From Micromonospora chaiyaphumensis (lineage in GTDB: Bacteria; Actinomycetota; Actinomycetes; Mycobacteriales; Micromonosporaceae), in NCBI RefSeq assembly GCF_900091435.1, contig NZ_FMCS01000004.1:62001-126000 (forward strand): a stretch of DNA of 64,000 nucleotides, written 5' to 3'. The translations under genes and the position numbers were made by a program. The notes beneath the pieces are model-generated. The model was not told the DNA's origin, made no database searches, and worked only from the letters and a program-made list of their open reading frames with translations. Below are positions 16,631-26,421 of the stretch, in pieces. Numbering within the stretch: position 1 is the first letter of the stretch; each line of letters opens with the position of its first letter.

Positions 16631-17683
16631 TCAGCTCTGCCGCAGTGGGCGCCCCACCTCGTGCAGGTGCGCCAGCCCCTGCCGGTACGACTCGACCAGC
16701 CCGGTCTCCACGTACGGGATGCCCTGCTCGGCGCAGTAGGCACGGACGATCGGCCGGGCCAGCCGCAGGTTCGCCCGGGGCATGTTCGGGAACAGGTGGT
16801 GCTCGATCTGGTAGTTGAGCGCCCCCAGTGCCACGTCGACGAACCGCCCGCCGCGGACGTTGCGCGAGGTGAGCACCTGCTTGCGCAGGAAGTCGAGGTC
16901 GTCCTCGGCCGTGGGCATCGGCATGCCCTTGTGGTTCGGGGCGAACGCGCAGCCCATGTAGAGCCCCCACAGCCCCTGGTGCACGGCCGCGAAGAGCAGT
17001 GCCCGGCCGGGCGACATCACCGCGAACAGCAGGCCGAGGTAGCCGGCGGCGTGCGCCACGAGCAGCAGCCCCTCCACGGCGCGGTGCCGGACCGGGGTGC
17101 GCCACCGGCCGTCCGGTTCCCGGCCGACCAGCGCGCGCACGCTGGCCACGTGCAGCGCCAGACCCTCCAGCAGCAGCAGCGGGAAGAACAGCCACGCCTG
17201 CCGTCGCGCCATCCACCGGCTCAGGCCCCGGGTCGCCGCCGCCTGCTCGTACGTCCACACCAGCGCGCCCGCCCCGACGTCCGGGTCCTCGTCCTCGTGG
17301 TTCGGGTTGGCGTGGTGCCGGTTGTGCTTGTCCACCCACCAGCCGTAGCTCAGCCCGACCGCGAGGTTCCCGGCGACCAGGCCGGCGACCTCGCTCGGGC
17401 CGCGCCGGCGGAACATCTGCCGGTGGCCCGCGTCATGGCCGAGGAACGCCACCTGGGTGGTGGCCACCGCCATGAGCGCCGCCATGGGCACCTGCCACCA
17501 GGAGTCGCCGACCGCCACCACCGCGGCCCAGCCGGCCACGAAGGCGCCCAGGGTCAGCGCGATCCGGGCCGCGTACCGGCCGGGCCGCCGGTCGAACAGG
17601 CCGGCGGCGGCGACCCGGCGGGACAGCCGGGCGTAGTCGCTGCCCCGCCGTGCCGCCGGTGCCGTCAACGTCGATGAGGTCAT
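16631..17683 (-). CDS. Membrane fatty acid desaturase
   Basis: 350 residues. Three histidine clusters of front-end/acyl-lipid desaturases are present: HDAGH (83-87), HNRHH (120-124) and QIEHH (292-296), the last with the Q typical of delta-5/6-like enzymes. Hydrophobic pairs flank them (about 42-80, 98-115, 164-182, 204-245). No cytochrome b5 domain is attached. The enzyme introduces a double bond into acyl chains using di-iron and oxygen; position specificity cannot be read. GGGGAG precedes the ATG at 17683. Confidence 0.9.
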   Translation of the reverse strand: MTSSTLTAPAARRGSDYARLSRRVAAAGLFDRRPGRYAARIALTLGAFVAGWAAVVAVGDSWWQVPMAALMAVATTQVAFLGHDAGHRQMFRRRGPSEVAGLVAGNLAVGLSYGWWVDKHNRHHANPNHEDEDPDVGAGALVWTYEQAAATRGLSRWMARRQAWLFFPLLLLEGLALHVASVRALVGREPDGRWRTPVRHRAVEGLLLVAHAAGYLGLLFAVMSPGRALLFAAVHQGLWGLYMGCAFAPNHKGMPMPTAEDDLDFLRKQVLTSRNVRGGRFVDVALGALNYQIEHHLFPNMPRANLRLARPIVRAYCAEQGIPYVETGLVESYRQGLAHLHEVGRPLRQS

Positions 17684-17804
17684 CCGCTCCCCCGCTCCTC
17701 GGTTGGTGCGCCACGCCGGCGGCGCAACGCTGCGTAACCAATTCTGCGGAGATCGACTGCGCTCGGTAATCCTGGCAACCCCCCAGCACGGGGTGGTGCT
17801 AGCC

Positions 17805-20800
17805 CTACCTCATCCCGCCCACCGCGGCCCGGAGCCGGGCCAGGTCCCGCCGCCGCCGCTCGTAGGTGGCGGCGAGGGCGATCAGCGCCAGCCCGCCCAG
17901 GGCCAGGAAGATCCAGCGGGGCAGCAGGTCCCAGCCGCGGGCCAGCTCGTGCAGGGCCAGCGGGACCAGGGTCGCCGCGCCCAGCAGGACCGGCGCCTGC
18001 CAGCGCCGGACCGCCCCGCCGAGCACCGCGCCGAGCGCCACCAGGCCGAGCGCCAGCCGGCGGGCCGGCTGCGGGTCCGGCGCGGCCAGCACCGACACGA
18101 GGCTGGGCAGCAGCGCCGCGCCGAGCCCCGGGCCGAGCGCCAGCCAGCTGTTCAGCCCCGGCCGGGTCCGCAGCGCCAGCAGGCCCGCGCCGAGGGCGAG
18201 CGCCGCCGCCGGCAGGGTGTACGCCTCCAGCACCGCCACGCCGCCGGCGGCCAGCAGCAGCCAGCCGCCGAGCAGTTCGCTGCCCCCGGCGACCGCCGCG
18301 AGGCCGAAGCGCCGGCCCGGCGTCTCGCCCCGGCGCAGCACCCGGACGGCCACGGCCAGCCCCCACAGCACGCAGACCGCGGCCGCGTGCCGCAGCGCGC
18401 CGCCGGTGAGCAGCAGCGCCAGCAGGGCCACCGCCTGCGCGGCCGCCTCCAGCGCCACCGCGGCGTCCACGCGGGCGGGCCCGGGCGCGCCGGCGGTCCG
18501 GGTGCGCAGCGCGGGCACCGCGTGCAGGGTCACCGCCGCGACGGCCAGCACCGCGAACCCGGCGGTACGCAGCGGCAGCCCGCCGGCCAGCGCCGCGGTC
18601 ACCGCGAAGCCCGTGGCCGCCGCCACGGCGCCCAGCCAGCCGGCGAGCCGGGCCTCGGCGGGCCGCCCGGCCGCACCCACGATCGCCCCCGCGACGACCA
18701 GCACTCCCAGCGCGGCCAGGGTCCCGGCCCGGGTGGCGACCAGGCCGCCGAGCCCCGGGGCGGTGAGGGCGAACCCCAGCGGCAGCAGGACCAGCGGCGC
18801 CGCCGGGCGCGGGCCGGCGAGGGCGGCCAGCACCAGCGCGGCCACCCCGGTGCCGAAGACCAGCGCGGGCACCACCGGCCAGGGCGCGCCGGCCGCCGCG
18901 AGCAGCACCGGCAGCGCCACCGCGCCGAACGGCAGCGCGGCCAGCGCGGGCAGCCAGCGGCGACCGCTCCGGCTCGGCGCGTCCGGCGCCACGCGGCCAG
19001 CCGGAGCCGTCACGATCCGGGCGTACGCCGCCGCGAGCGCACCGAGCAGCAGCAGCACCAGCCCGGCGCGGGCCGCCGCCGGCGTCGGCTCGACGGCGGG
19101 CACCCCGGACCAGGGCCGGACGGGCAGGTCCAGCAGCACCGCCAGCGCGATCGGGGCGGCGGCCAGCAGCGCCAGGCCCGCCACCCCGGCGCCGACCGCC
19201 CGCGGGGCGGGACCGGGCCGGGCGCCACCACCGGCGGCCAGCGCCAGCAGCGCCCCGACGGCGGCGTAAAGCGCCACGGGCTCCCCGCCCGGCACCACCA
19301 GCGGCGCGAGGCCGGCCGCCGCGAGTGCCACGGCGAGGCCGGTCGAGGCGTACCCGTGCAGGTCGGTCCAGTGGCGACGGACGGCGAGCACGGCGAGCAC
19401 CGGCACCGCGACGGCGGCGGTCGCGCCACGGAGCTGCCACCAGGGCGGCGCGCCGAGCCCGAAGAGCGCGACGGCCACCCCCGCCGGTACGGCGAGCAGC
19501 GCCACGGCCAGCGCCACCCCGGCGACGGCCGGCTGCGCGCCCCGGCCCCGGCGGCCCCGCGCCGCGACGACCGGACCGAGCACGGCGAGGACGGCGAGCA
19601 CGGCGCCCGCGCCGGCCGGCGCGGCGCAGCCCACCAGCAGGGCGTGACCCAGCAGGACGGCCGCCGCGAGCGCGGTCACCACCACGGTCGGGTACCCCCG
19701 GCGGGGCCGGGCCACCACCGCCAGCAGCAGCGCGGTGGCCGTCGCCAGGTCGGCGACCAGCACCAGCGGCCACGGGGTGACCGCCACGGCCGGTGCGGCC
19801 AGCACGGCCAGCGCGCCACCGACCACCCCGACGAGCGGCCGGGCGGCCCGGGGCACCAGCAGGGCGACCGCCCCGGCGGTGCACAGCACCGCCACCGGGA
19901 GCTGCCATCCCCAGGACGGGAGCGCGGCGGCCCGCCCACCCTGCCAGGCCGGGAAGGCGGCGGCCGCCGTCGCCGCGGCGACCAGTCCGGTGAGGACGAT
20001 CGCCACCTGGCCCAGGCCGGCGGCCACCACGAGGGCGCCCAGTCGCGGGCCGGTCCGCATCCCGGCGGGCAGTGCCCGGACCGCGCCGGCCAGCGCGACC
20101 ACCACCAGGCCCGCCGCCAGCAGGAGCAGACCGGGGCGCAGCGCGACGACCGGCCGGACCAGCGCGGCGGCCAGCACCGGCACCAGCAGCCCGGCGGTGA
20201 CCACCCGGTAGGTCCGGCCGCCCGCCGCCAGCGCACCGGCGACCAGGGCGAGCGCCACCACCAGCAGTGGACCGCCGGCCAGCAGCGGGGTGCCGGCCGC
20301 CCGCCCGAGGGCCAGCGGCACCAGCGCGCAGCCGGCCGCCAGGGCCAGCGCGACACCGTGCCCGGCCCAGCCCAGCACCCACCCGGCGAGCGGCGCGGCG
20401 ACCGGCCCCCCGCCGGCCGCCGCTCCCCCGACCGCCCCCGGGTCGGGCTGGACCGGCCCCCCACCGGCCAGCCCGCCGGCCGGCCGGAGCCGGCGGCGCA
20501 GGGCGACCACCACCACGAGGTCGCCCAGCGCCAGCGCGGTCAGCACCAGTGCCCAGCCGGCGGCGGACGGCTCGCCGGCCGCCGCGGCCAGGGGCAGCAC
20601 CGGCTGCGCGGTCAGCAGCGCCGCGAACCAGGGCACGGTCAGCCGGCTCACGCGGGCGTACCCGGCCGCGACCGCCGCGCCGATCCCCCCGACCAGCGCC
20701 GCATACCGGCTGCCCGGCCAGCCGGCCACCCCGAACAGGTCCACCGACCAGGCGGCGTACCCGTCGAGGAGCACCAGGAGCAGGCCCACGGCGGCGAAGG

Positions 20801-21323
20801 TCTCCGCGGTGCCCCGCAGCCCACGCGCCCGGGCCACCAGCGGCGCCGCGAGGGCGAGCGCGGTGAAGGCGAGCAGGATCAGCGCCCGCCCGGCCACCCC
20901 GAAGGCCGCCCAGGCGACCGCCGTGAAGACCACCGCCGCGGTGCCGAGCAGCAGTCCACCGAGGACGAACAGCAAGCTCTGCACGGCCCGGGTGGACGTC
21001 TCCGCGCCGCCGGGACGGGCCGGGACGGTGACCGGCTGCGGGCGCGGCGGCGGCACGGGTGCCACCGGCCGCGGCGCCGGGATCTCCAGGCGGATCCGGG
21101 CCGCGAGCTCGGCCCGCCGCTGCCGGGCCGTGGACAGCCGGCCGGCCAGCTCCTGGTACGCGACCCGGGCCGCCTCGACCCGCGGGGTCAGCCCGGCGAT
21201 CTCCCCGTCCAGCCGGACCACCTCGGCGGCCGGCGGGTACGGCGGGCGGCCGCAACCGGAGCAGCCGGAGGCGAGGTCGGCGGGGGCGCCGCAGCCGGGG
21301 CAGGGATAGCCGGTGTTGTCCAC
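17805..21323 (-). CDS. Giant polytopic membrane protein with N-terminal zinc ribbon (SCO7613-like)
   Basis: 1172 residues with a GTG at 21323, the start that keeps the zinc ribbon and avoids an unrelated upstream extension. CPGC (C8, C11) and CSGC (C21, C24) form a zinc ribbon, followed by a coiled-coil-like stretch (about 36-76) and a Pro-rich linker. From about residue 105 to the end the chain is an almost unbroken run of Ala/Leu/Val-rich helices, about 30 or more. It resembles actinobacterial SCO7613 C-terminal-domain proteins; function unknown. It ends in a short basic tail with YERRRRDLARLR. No transport or enzymatic motif is visible. Confidence 0.8.
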   Translation of the reverse strand: MDNTGYPCPGCGAPADLASGCSGCGRPPYPPAAEVVRLDGEIAGLTPRVEAARVAYQELAGRLSTARQRRAELAARIRLEIPAPRPVAPVPPPRPQPVTVPARPGGAETSTRAVQSLLFVLGGLLLGTAAVVFTAVAWAAFGVAGRALILLAFTALALAAPLVARARGLRGTAETFAAVGLLLVLLDGYAAWSVDLFGVAGWPGSRYAALVGGIGAAVAAGYARVSRLTVPWFAALLTAQPVLPLAAAAGEPSAAGWALVLTALALGDLVVVVALRRRLRPAGGLAGGGPVQPDPGAVGGAAAGGGPVAAPLAGWVLGWAGHGVALALAAGCALVPLALGRAAGTPLLAGGPLLVVALALVAGALAAGGRTYRVVTAGLLVPVLAAALVRPVVALRPGLLLLAAGLVVVALAGAVRALPAGMRTGPRLGALVVAAGLGQVAIVLTGLVAAATAAAAFPAWQGGRAAALPSWGWQLPVAVLCTAGAVALLVPRAARPLVGVVGGALAVLAAPAVAVTPWPLVLVADLATATALLLAVVARPRRGYPTVVVTALAAAVLLGHALLVGCAAPAGAGAVLAVLAVLGPVVAARGRRGRGAQPAVAGVALAVALLAVPAGVAVALFGLGAPPWWQLRGATAAVAVPVLAVLAVRRHWTDLHGYASTGLAVALAAAGLAPLVVPGGEPVALYAAVGALLALAAGGGARPGPAPRAVGAGVAGLALLAAAPIALAVLLDLPVRPWSGVPAVEPTPAAARAGLVLLLLGALAAAYARIVTAPAGRVAPDAPSRSGRRWLPALAALPFGAVALPVLLAAAGAPWPVVPALVFGTGVAALVLAALAGPRPAAPLVLLPLGFALTAPGLGGLVATRAGTLAALGVLVVAGAIVGAAGRPAEARLAGWLGAVAAATGFAVTAALAGGLPLRTAGFAVLAVAAVTLHAVPALRTRTAGAPGPARVDAAVALEAAAQAVALLALLLTGGALRHAAAVCVLWGLAVAVRVLRRGETPGRRFGLAAVAGGSELLGGWLLLAAGGVAVLEAYTLPAAALALGAGLLALRTRPGLNSWLALGPGLGAALLPSLVSVLAAPDPQPARRLALGLVALGAVLGGAVRRWQAPVLLGAATLVPLALHELARGWDLLPRWIFLALGGLALIALAATYERRRRDLARLRAAVGGMR

Positions 21324-21370
21324 CCCGCCAGCATCGGTGCCGGCGGGACGGGCGGACAGAGTAGGCGTAC

Positions 21371-21691
21371 CTAGGGTCGGGTGTGGTCGTGCACCCAGGT
21401 TGCGTAGTCGGGGTTGCCGCTCTCCACCCGGGTCACCAGGACCTCCGGCACCTCGTAGGGGTGGTTGGCGCGGATCTGGTCGACCAGCGCGTCGACCCGG
21501 TCCGGCGCGGTCTTGAACTGGACCGACCACTCGGCGGTGGTCTGGATCGCCGACTGCCACCAGTAGGTGCTGTCCACCTGCCCGCCGACCTGGGCGCACG
21601 CCGCCAGCCGGCCGGCGACGGCCGCGGCCGCCAGCACGTCCGCGACGGCGCGGGCGTCCACCACCGTCGTCACCACGCAGATCTGTTCCAC
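21371..21691 (-). CDS. cutA: Divalent-cation tolerance protein CutA
   Basis: 106 residues, GTG start. The CutA1 fold is apparent from AGRLAACAQVGGQVDSTYWWQ and EWSVQFKT, the HPYEVPEVLV strand with its conserved Pro-Tyr-Glu, and the closing YATWV. CutA forms trimers related to PII proteins and was named for copper tolerance, though its true role is unsettled. It is read after a separate gene and before the large membrane protein on the same strand. Confidence 0.95.
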   Translation of the reverse strand: MEQICVVTTVVDARAVADVLAAAAVAGRLAACAQVGGQVDSTYWWQSAIQTTAEWSVQFKTAPDRVDALVDQIRANHPYEVPEVLVTRVESGNPDYATWVHDHTRP

Positions 21692-21746
21692 CAGCGCACC
21701 CTACGTGGCGTTCCTGGCGGTCCGCTGCACACGCACCGAACCGGGT

Positions 21747-22769
21747 TTAGCCGGCGGCCGCCCCGTCGCGGTTCGCGGCGATCCACCGGTCGATCCGGGC
21801 CCACCAGTCGAACAGCCAGTCGATGCGCTCCTGCCGGCCGACCGGCACCTCCTCGGGCGGCACCGACCAGAACCGCATCACGATCCGCTTGTCCATGGGC
21901 AGCTCACGCCACACGTCGGCGACGGTGAGCATCTGGTCCAGCCCGGTGTGCGCCACGAAGATCACCCCGGCGTCCGGGGCGGCGTCGAGGGCGGCGAGCA
22001 GCCCGCCCGGTTGCGGGGCGAGCACGTGCTGCATCCGCTCGGCGCGCCGCGCCATCCGCTCCAGGCCGAGGGCGCGCAGCCGGGCGATGGCCCGCAGCCG
22101 GCGCTTCGGCGTGAAGTTGCCGCCCTCCGGGAAGATCACGAACGCGTCGTCGTCGTCCAGGCCGGTGGCGAGGTGGCCGATCTGCCGGATCGCCGACTCC
22201 CGCCCGTCCGGCCCCGGCGCGATGAACCGGTTGGGCAGCCGGTTGAGCAGGACGTCGATCGCCGGATCCCACTGGAGGGTCTCCTTGAGGACGATCCGGG
22301 GCTCCCGGTGGAACCAGTTGACCAGGGCGTGAATCAGGATGAACGAGTCGCCCGGCCCGGCGTGCCGGCAGAGCACCAGCTCGGGGCGGCCGGGCAGGGC
22401 GGTGTCCGGGTCGGTGCCGACCACGTCGATGCGCAGCCGCAGGGTCCAGCGGGCCTGCCAGAACAGCACCCGCAGGAAGTAACCCGCGAGCACGTAGTGG
22501 CCCCGCTGGAAGGCCGGCGACCGCTTGCGCGCGCCGAAGCCCGAGGCCAGCCAGAGCACGAAGAGCGCGAGCAGCGCGGCCGCGTCCCAGATCAGATAGA
22601 CCGTGCCGATCCAGAGCAGCCGCAACGGGCGAAGGCGTCCCGGCACCAGCGGCGACGCGGCCAGGGCCAGCAGCGCCCAGACCGGCAGGGTGGTCACCAC
22701 GGTGACGGCGAGCAGCACCACGCCGGGCGCGAGCAGCAGCCGGCGTACCCACCGGGGTGGCAGCGGCAT
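21747..22769 (-). CDS. PlsC-type acyltransferase (AGPAT-like)
   Basis: 340 residues; its ATG overlaps the patatin stop codon (TGATG). Two N-terminal membrane helices (about 10-38, 50-76) precede the acyltransferase domain, whose HX4D motif reads RHAGPGD (near 137-143) and whose glycerol-phosphate motif reads FPEGGNFTP (near 213). It probably acylates a lysophospholipid or related acceptor. Coupling to a patatin-like hydrolase suggests a deacylation-reacylation pair for lipid remodelling. Confidence 0.85.
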   Translation of the reverse strand: MPLPPRWVRRLLLAPGVVLLAVTVVTTLPVWALLALAASPLVPGRLRPLRLLWIGTVYLIWDAAALLALFVLWLASGFGARKRSPAFQRGHYVLAGYFLRVLFWQARWTLRLRIDVVGTDPDTALPGRPELVLCRHAGPGDSFILIHALVNWFHREPRIVLKETLQWDPAIDVLLNRLPNRFIAPGPDGRESAIRQIGHLATGLDDDDAFVIFPEGGNFTPKRRLRAIARLRALGLERMARRAERMQHVLAPQPGGLLAALDAAPDAGVIFVAHTGLDQMLTVADVWRELPMDKRIVMRFWSVPPEEVPVGRQERIDWLFDWWARIDRWIAANRDGAAAG

Positions 22770-23611
22770 CAGCGTTCCAACGCGGTGTCCAGGTAGCGGC
22801 GGGAGGCCGTGTACGCCCGGCTGATCCGCCGCCCCACCGCCGCCATGTCCCGGTAGGCCCAGGGGCTGTCGTCACGCGGCTCCAGGCCGCCGGTCGGCAG
22901 CACGTGCACCTCCACGCCCTCCGGCAGCGCCGCCATCTCCCGGGCGAACCGGTGCCGGCGGGCGATCTCGAACGCCACCTGGGCGATCTCCCAGGGCCTC
23001 CGGGGCGGGCTCAGCTCCCGCTCGATCCGGCCCACCTGGAGTACGAAGATCCGCGTCGCGCCGGCCGCGACGGCCTCGCCGACCGGGATCGAGTTGACCA
23101 CCCCGCCGTCGATGTAGTGCTGGCCGTCGATCTGGGTCGGCGGCAGCAGCCCGGGCACCGAGGCGGAGGCGAGCACAGCCGGCACCACCGGTCCGCTGTG
23201 GAACCAGTACTCGGCGGCGCGTTCGATGTTCGCGGCGCAGCAGCGGAACGGCACCTTCAGGTCGGCGAAGGTGGTGTCCTCGCCCAGCTCGCTCTCCAGC
23301 AGCCGGCGCAGCGGCCGGGGCGAGTGCAGGTGGGTGCGCGCCGCGAAGCGGCGCAGCTGCCGGGCGACCGAGTCCCCGTACACCTCGCTCGCCTCCGGCG
23401 AGGCCCAGAGCCGGACCAGCCGGTCGGTGACCGCCTCGCTGGGATCGGCGGCGACCAGGGCGCCGTTGACCGCGCCGATCGAGGTGCCGAGCACCATGTC
23501 GGGCCGGATCCGGGCGCGGAACAGGGCACGGAGCATGCCCACCTCGACGGCGCCGAGCACTCCCCCGCCGCCGAGCACGAACGCCACCGGACCGCCTGCC
23601 ATGCCGTTCAT
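22769..23611 (-). CDS. Patatin-like phospholipase
   Basis: 280 residues from MNGMAGG (ATG at 23611; ATG at 23602 possible). It shows the oxyanion loop GGGGVLGAVEVG (14-25), the nucleophile elbow GTSIG with S44, and the catalytic aspartate in IDGGVVNS. No signal peptide, so it is cytoplasmic or membrane-associated. It hydrolyses acyl esters of phospholipids or similar. It is the first gene of a pair with the PlsC-like acyltransferase. Confidence 0.92.
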   Translation of the reverse strand: MNGMAGGPVAFVLGGGGVLGAVEVGMLRALFRARIRPDMVLGTSIGAVNGALVAADPSEAVTDRLVRLWASPEASEVYGDSVARQLRRFAARTHLHSPRPLRRLLESELGEDTTFADLKVPFRCCAANIERAAEYWFHSGPVVPAVLASASVPGLLPPTQIDGQHYIDGGVVNSIPVGEAVAAGATRIFVLQVGRIERELSPPRRPWEIAQVAFEIARRHRFAREMAALPEGVEVHVLPTGGLEPRDDSPWAYRDMAAVGRRISRAYTASRRYLDTALER

Positions 23612-23777
23612 CCTGGCACGCGGCGCACAGCCCGCCCCGCCGAGCCGGTCCCGCCCGGCCGGCCCGTCACCGGGTGCGACGGCCGCGACGCGGGACGCGA
23701 TCGGAGAACGGACAGCCGTTGACAGGCCGGACACATTCCCGCAACCTGATAGCGCTCCCAAGCCCAGGCAGGTGGAT

Positions 23778-25223
23778 GTGAAGGCGACGCTGCACGCCGG
23801 CCGGCTGCTGGCCCGCAGGTACCGGCTCGTCGACCAGATCGGGGCCGGCGGCATGTCGGTGATCTGGCGGGCCCGTGACGAGGTGCTCGACCGGGTGGTG
23901 GCCGTGAAGGTGCTCGCCCCCTCGCTCGCCGCCGACGCCCGGTTCCGGGACATGGTTCGCGAGGAGGCCCGCTCCGCCGCTCAGCTCGTCCACCCGCACG
24001 TCACCGCCGTGCACGACTACGGCGAGACGGTCGCGCCGGACGGCTCGATCACCTCGTTCGTGGTGATGGAACTGCTCAGCGGCGAGGAGCTGGAACACCG
24101 GCTCACCGAGGGGCCGCTGCCCTGGCCACAGGCCGTGGAGACGGGCGCGCAGGTGGCCGAGGCGGTGGCCGCGGCGCACCGGCTGGGCATCGTCCACCGG
24201 GACGTCACCCCGTCGAACGTGATGATGACCCGGGTCGGCGCGAAGGTGCTCGACTTCGGCATCGCCACCCGGGTGGGCGCGCCCGACGAGGACGAGGACG
24301 GCGGCACGTTCGGCACCCCGGCCTACGTGGCGCCGGAGCGGCTGGACGGGGCTCCGGCGCAGCCGGCCACCGACGTCTACTCGCTGGGTGTACTGCTGTT
24401 CGAGACGCTGACCGGGCAGCCCCCGTACCCGGCGGACACCTGGGAGGAGCTCAGCGCCGCGCTGGCCGAGGACGCCGCGCCCACGCTGGACGGCGTACCC
24501 GGGCTGCCCGCGCCGGTCGCGGAGATCTGCCTGCGCTGCCTGGCCCGCGATCCGCGGCGGCGGCCCACCGCGCACCAGGTGGCGGCCGTGCTCCGCGACC
24601 AGTTGCTGCCCGCCGACCCGCAGGCCGCCACGATGCTGGCCCCGACCGTGACCCTGCCGGCGCTGCCCGCCCCGGCGCGACCGGCGGCCGAGCCCGCGGC
24701 GCCCGCACCCGCTCCGGCCGGTGCGCCCCCGCACCGCCGGGCGCTGCCCCTGGTGGCGGCCGGCGTGGTGGTGGTCACCGCCGCCGCGCTGCTGGTGCCC
24801 ACGCTGCTGCCGGACGACGCGGCGCCGCCGCGGGTGTCGCCGACCGCCGGGCCCGTGGTGGTCCCGTCGACCGCGCCGCCGGGCTCCGGCACCCCGGCCA
24901 CCACGCCCGGCCCGACCCGGTGGCCGCCGGAGACCGGCGCCCCGAGGCCACCCGCCGCCGGCGACCCGATCGAGGCGGCCCAGCGGATGGACGGGCTCAT
25001 CGAGGCGGGGCTGGCGGCCGGCCAGATCCGCACCGACGTCGGCGTGGACCTACGCAACCTGTTGCGCAACGCCACGGCCGCGACCGGTGACGGCGCGCAG
25101 ACCGACGCCGTCGACCGGCTCCGCGGGAAGATCGCCGACCGACGGCGCGAGGGCAGCATCAGCCCCGGGTACGCCCGCCAGCTCGACGCCGCCGCCGCGG
25201 AACTGGCGGCGGTACGCACCTGA
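23778..25223 (+). CDS. Membrane Ser/Thr protein kinase
   Basis: 481 residues, GTG start at 23778. The cytoplasmic kinase domain (about 10-270) has the glycine loop IGAGGMSVIW, VAVKVLAP (ATP lysine), the catalytic loop HRDVTPSNVM, DFG, and GTPAYVAPE. The catalytic-loop lysine found in most Ser/Thr kinases is a threonine here. A Pro/Ala linker, one membrane helix (about 330-350) and an extracellular part follow. That part has a Pro/Thr-rich stalk and a helical tail (about 395-481). No PASTA repeats, so the sensed signal is unknown. It diverges from the patatin gene. Confidence 0.9.
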   Translation: MKATLHAGRLLARRYRLVDQIGAGGMSVIWRARDEVLDRVVAVKVLAPSLAADARFRDMVREEARSAAQLVHPHVTAVHDYGETVAPDGSITSFVVMELLSGEELEHRLTEGPLPWPQAVETGAQVAEAVAAAHRLGIVHRDVTPSNVMMTRVGAKVLDFGIATRVGAPDEDEDGGTFGTPAYVAPERLDGAPAQPATDVYSLGVLLFETLTGQPPYPADTWEELSAALAEDAAPTLDGVPGLPAPVAEICLRCLARDPRRRPTAHQVAAVLRDQLLPADPQAATMLAPTVTLPALPAPARPAAEPAAPAPAPAGAPPHRRALPLVAAGVVVVTAAALLVPTLLPDDAAPPRVSPTAGPVVVPSTAPPGSGTPATTPGPTRWPPETGAPRPPAAGDPIEAAQRMDGLIEAGLAAGQIRTDVGVDLRNLLRNATAATGDGAQTDAVDRLRGKIADRRREGSISPGYARQLDAAAAELAAVRT

Positions 25224-25227
25224 GGGG

Positions 25228-26346
25228 TCAGCCGGCGGCGACCGGCGCCGCCTCGGGCCGCCCGACGACCGCGGCCCGGTCGGCCAGGAAGCTCCGGTAG
25301 ACCGCCTCGTAGCCGGCGGCCATCCGCTCGACCGAGAAGTGCTGCGCCACGTGCAGGATGCAGTCCGCCGGGTCGAGGCGCGGCACGTCGCGCAGCGCGG
25401 CCGGCAGTTCCTCCGCGCGGTCGCGGACGAACCCGGTCACCCCGTCCCGGACCAGCTCCGGCACGGCGCCCCGGCGCAGCGCCACCACGGGCGTGCCGGT
25501 CGCCATCGCCTCCACCATCACCATTCCGAACGGCTCCGCCCACTGGATCGGCATGACGAGGCAGCGGGCGTCGTACAGCAGCCGCTGGGTGGCCTCCCGG
25601 TCGGCGTTGAGCACCACGGTGACGTCCTCGCCCAGCAGCGGTTCGACCACCTGCTCGAAGTAGCGCCGCTCGGCCGGCTCGTTGCACTTGCCGGCCAGGG
25701 TCAGCGGCAGGCCGGCCTCCCGGCAGGCGCGGATCGCCACGTCGGGACCCTTGTCCGGGCTGAACCGGGCCAGCCAGAGCACCGGCCCACGGCCGGGGCG
25801 GCGCTTGCGCGGCACCTCCCGCAGTGCCATGGCGTTGTGCACCGTGCCCACCCACGGCAGCTCCGGGTTGGCCTGGCGCTGGGCGTGCGAGATCGCCACC
25901 AGGCCCACCCCCTCGTCGGTGTTGCTCAGCACCGTGCCGTACTCGCCCACCGGGTTGCCGTGCACCGTGGCCACGGTGGGCACCCGGCGGCGACCGGCGA
26001 TCAACGGGCCGATGGTGCTGTGGTCGTGCACCAGGTCGAAGTCGGCCGGGTCGACCAGCCGGTTGACGTGGGCCAGGTGGGCCAGTTCCGGCAGCGACTC
26101 GCCGAGGCGCTCGTACTGGAGGTCCGCGCAGGTGGAGACGAAGTCCCCGGCGGTGCCGTTCTCCCGGCCCGCCCCGAACAGGGTCACCGCGTGCCCGCGG
26201 TCGACCAGGGCGTCGACCAGCCCGGCCACCAGGTGCTCCAGGCCGCCGTAGCCGGCGGGCGGCACGGGCAACCAGGGCGGCACCACCATGGCGATCCGCA
26301 GGTGCGCGGCCCGCGCGCGGTCCGGCGGCGGATGGTTCACGGCCAC
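25228..26346 (-). CDS. Family 4 glycosyltransferase
   Basis: 372 residues. GT-B fold features: GYGGLEHLVAGLVDALVDRGHAVTLFGAG near the N-terminus, a donor-domain motif ARFSPDKGPDVAIRACREAGLPLTLAGK, and the E-x7-E-like EPFGMVMVEAMATGTPVVA. It transfers a nucleotide-activated sugar in a retaining fashion; acceptor unknown. It ends four bases from the convergent kinase stop. The next upstream gene on this strand encodes a BON protein. Confidence 0.9.
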   Translation of the reverse strand: MAVNHPPPDRARAAHLRIAMVVPPWLPVPPAGYGGLEHLVAGLVDALVDRGHAVTLFGAGRENGTAGDFVSTCADLQYERLGESLPELAHLAHVNRLVDPADFDLVHDHSTIGPLIAGRRRVPTVATVHGNPVGEYGTVLSNTDEGVGLVAISHAQRQANPELPWVGTVHNAMALREVPRKRRPGRGPVLWLARFSPDKGPDVAIRACREAGLPLTLAGKCNEPAERRYFEQVVEPLLGEDVTVVLNADREATQRLLYDARCLVMPIQWAEPFGMVMVEAMATGTPVVALRRGAVPELVRDGVTGFVRDRAEELPAALRDVPRLDPADCILHVAQHFSVERMAAGYEAVYRSFLADRAAVVGRPEAAPVAAG

Positions 26347-26421
26347 GAGTCCTCCCCGATGGGTGCCCCGGCGTACGTGACCGGCGGCGGTTTCCCGACG
26401 CTCCGCGCGGTAAACGGCGGC

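Noticed and set aside
17703..21374. 1223-codon plus-strand frame opposite the large membrane protein
   Set aside because: Gln/Arg/Gly-rich antisense shadow; the opposite strand encodes regular membrane helices and a zinc ribbon.
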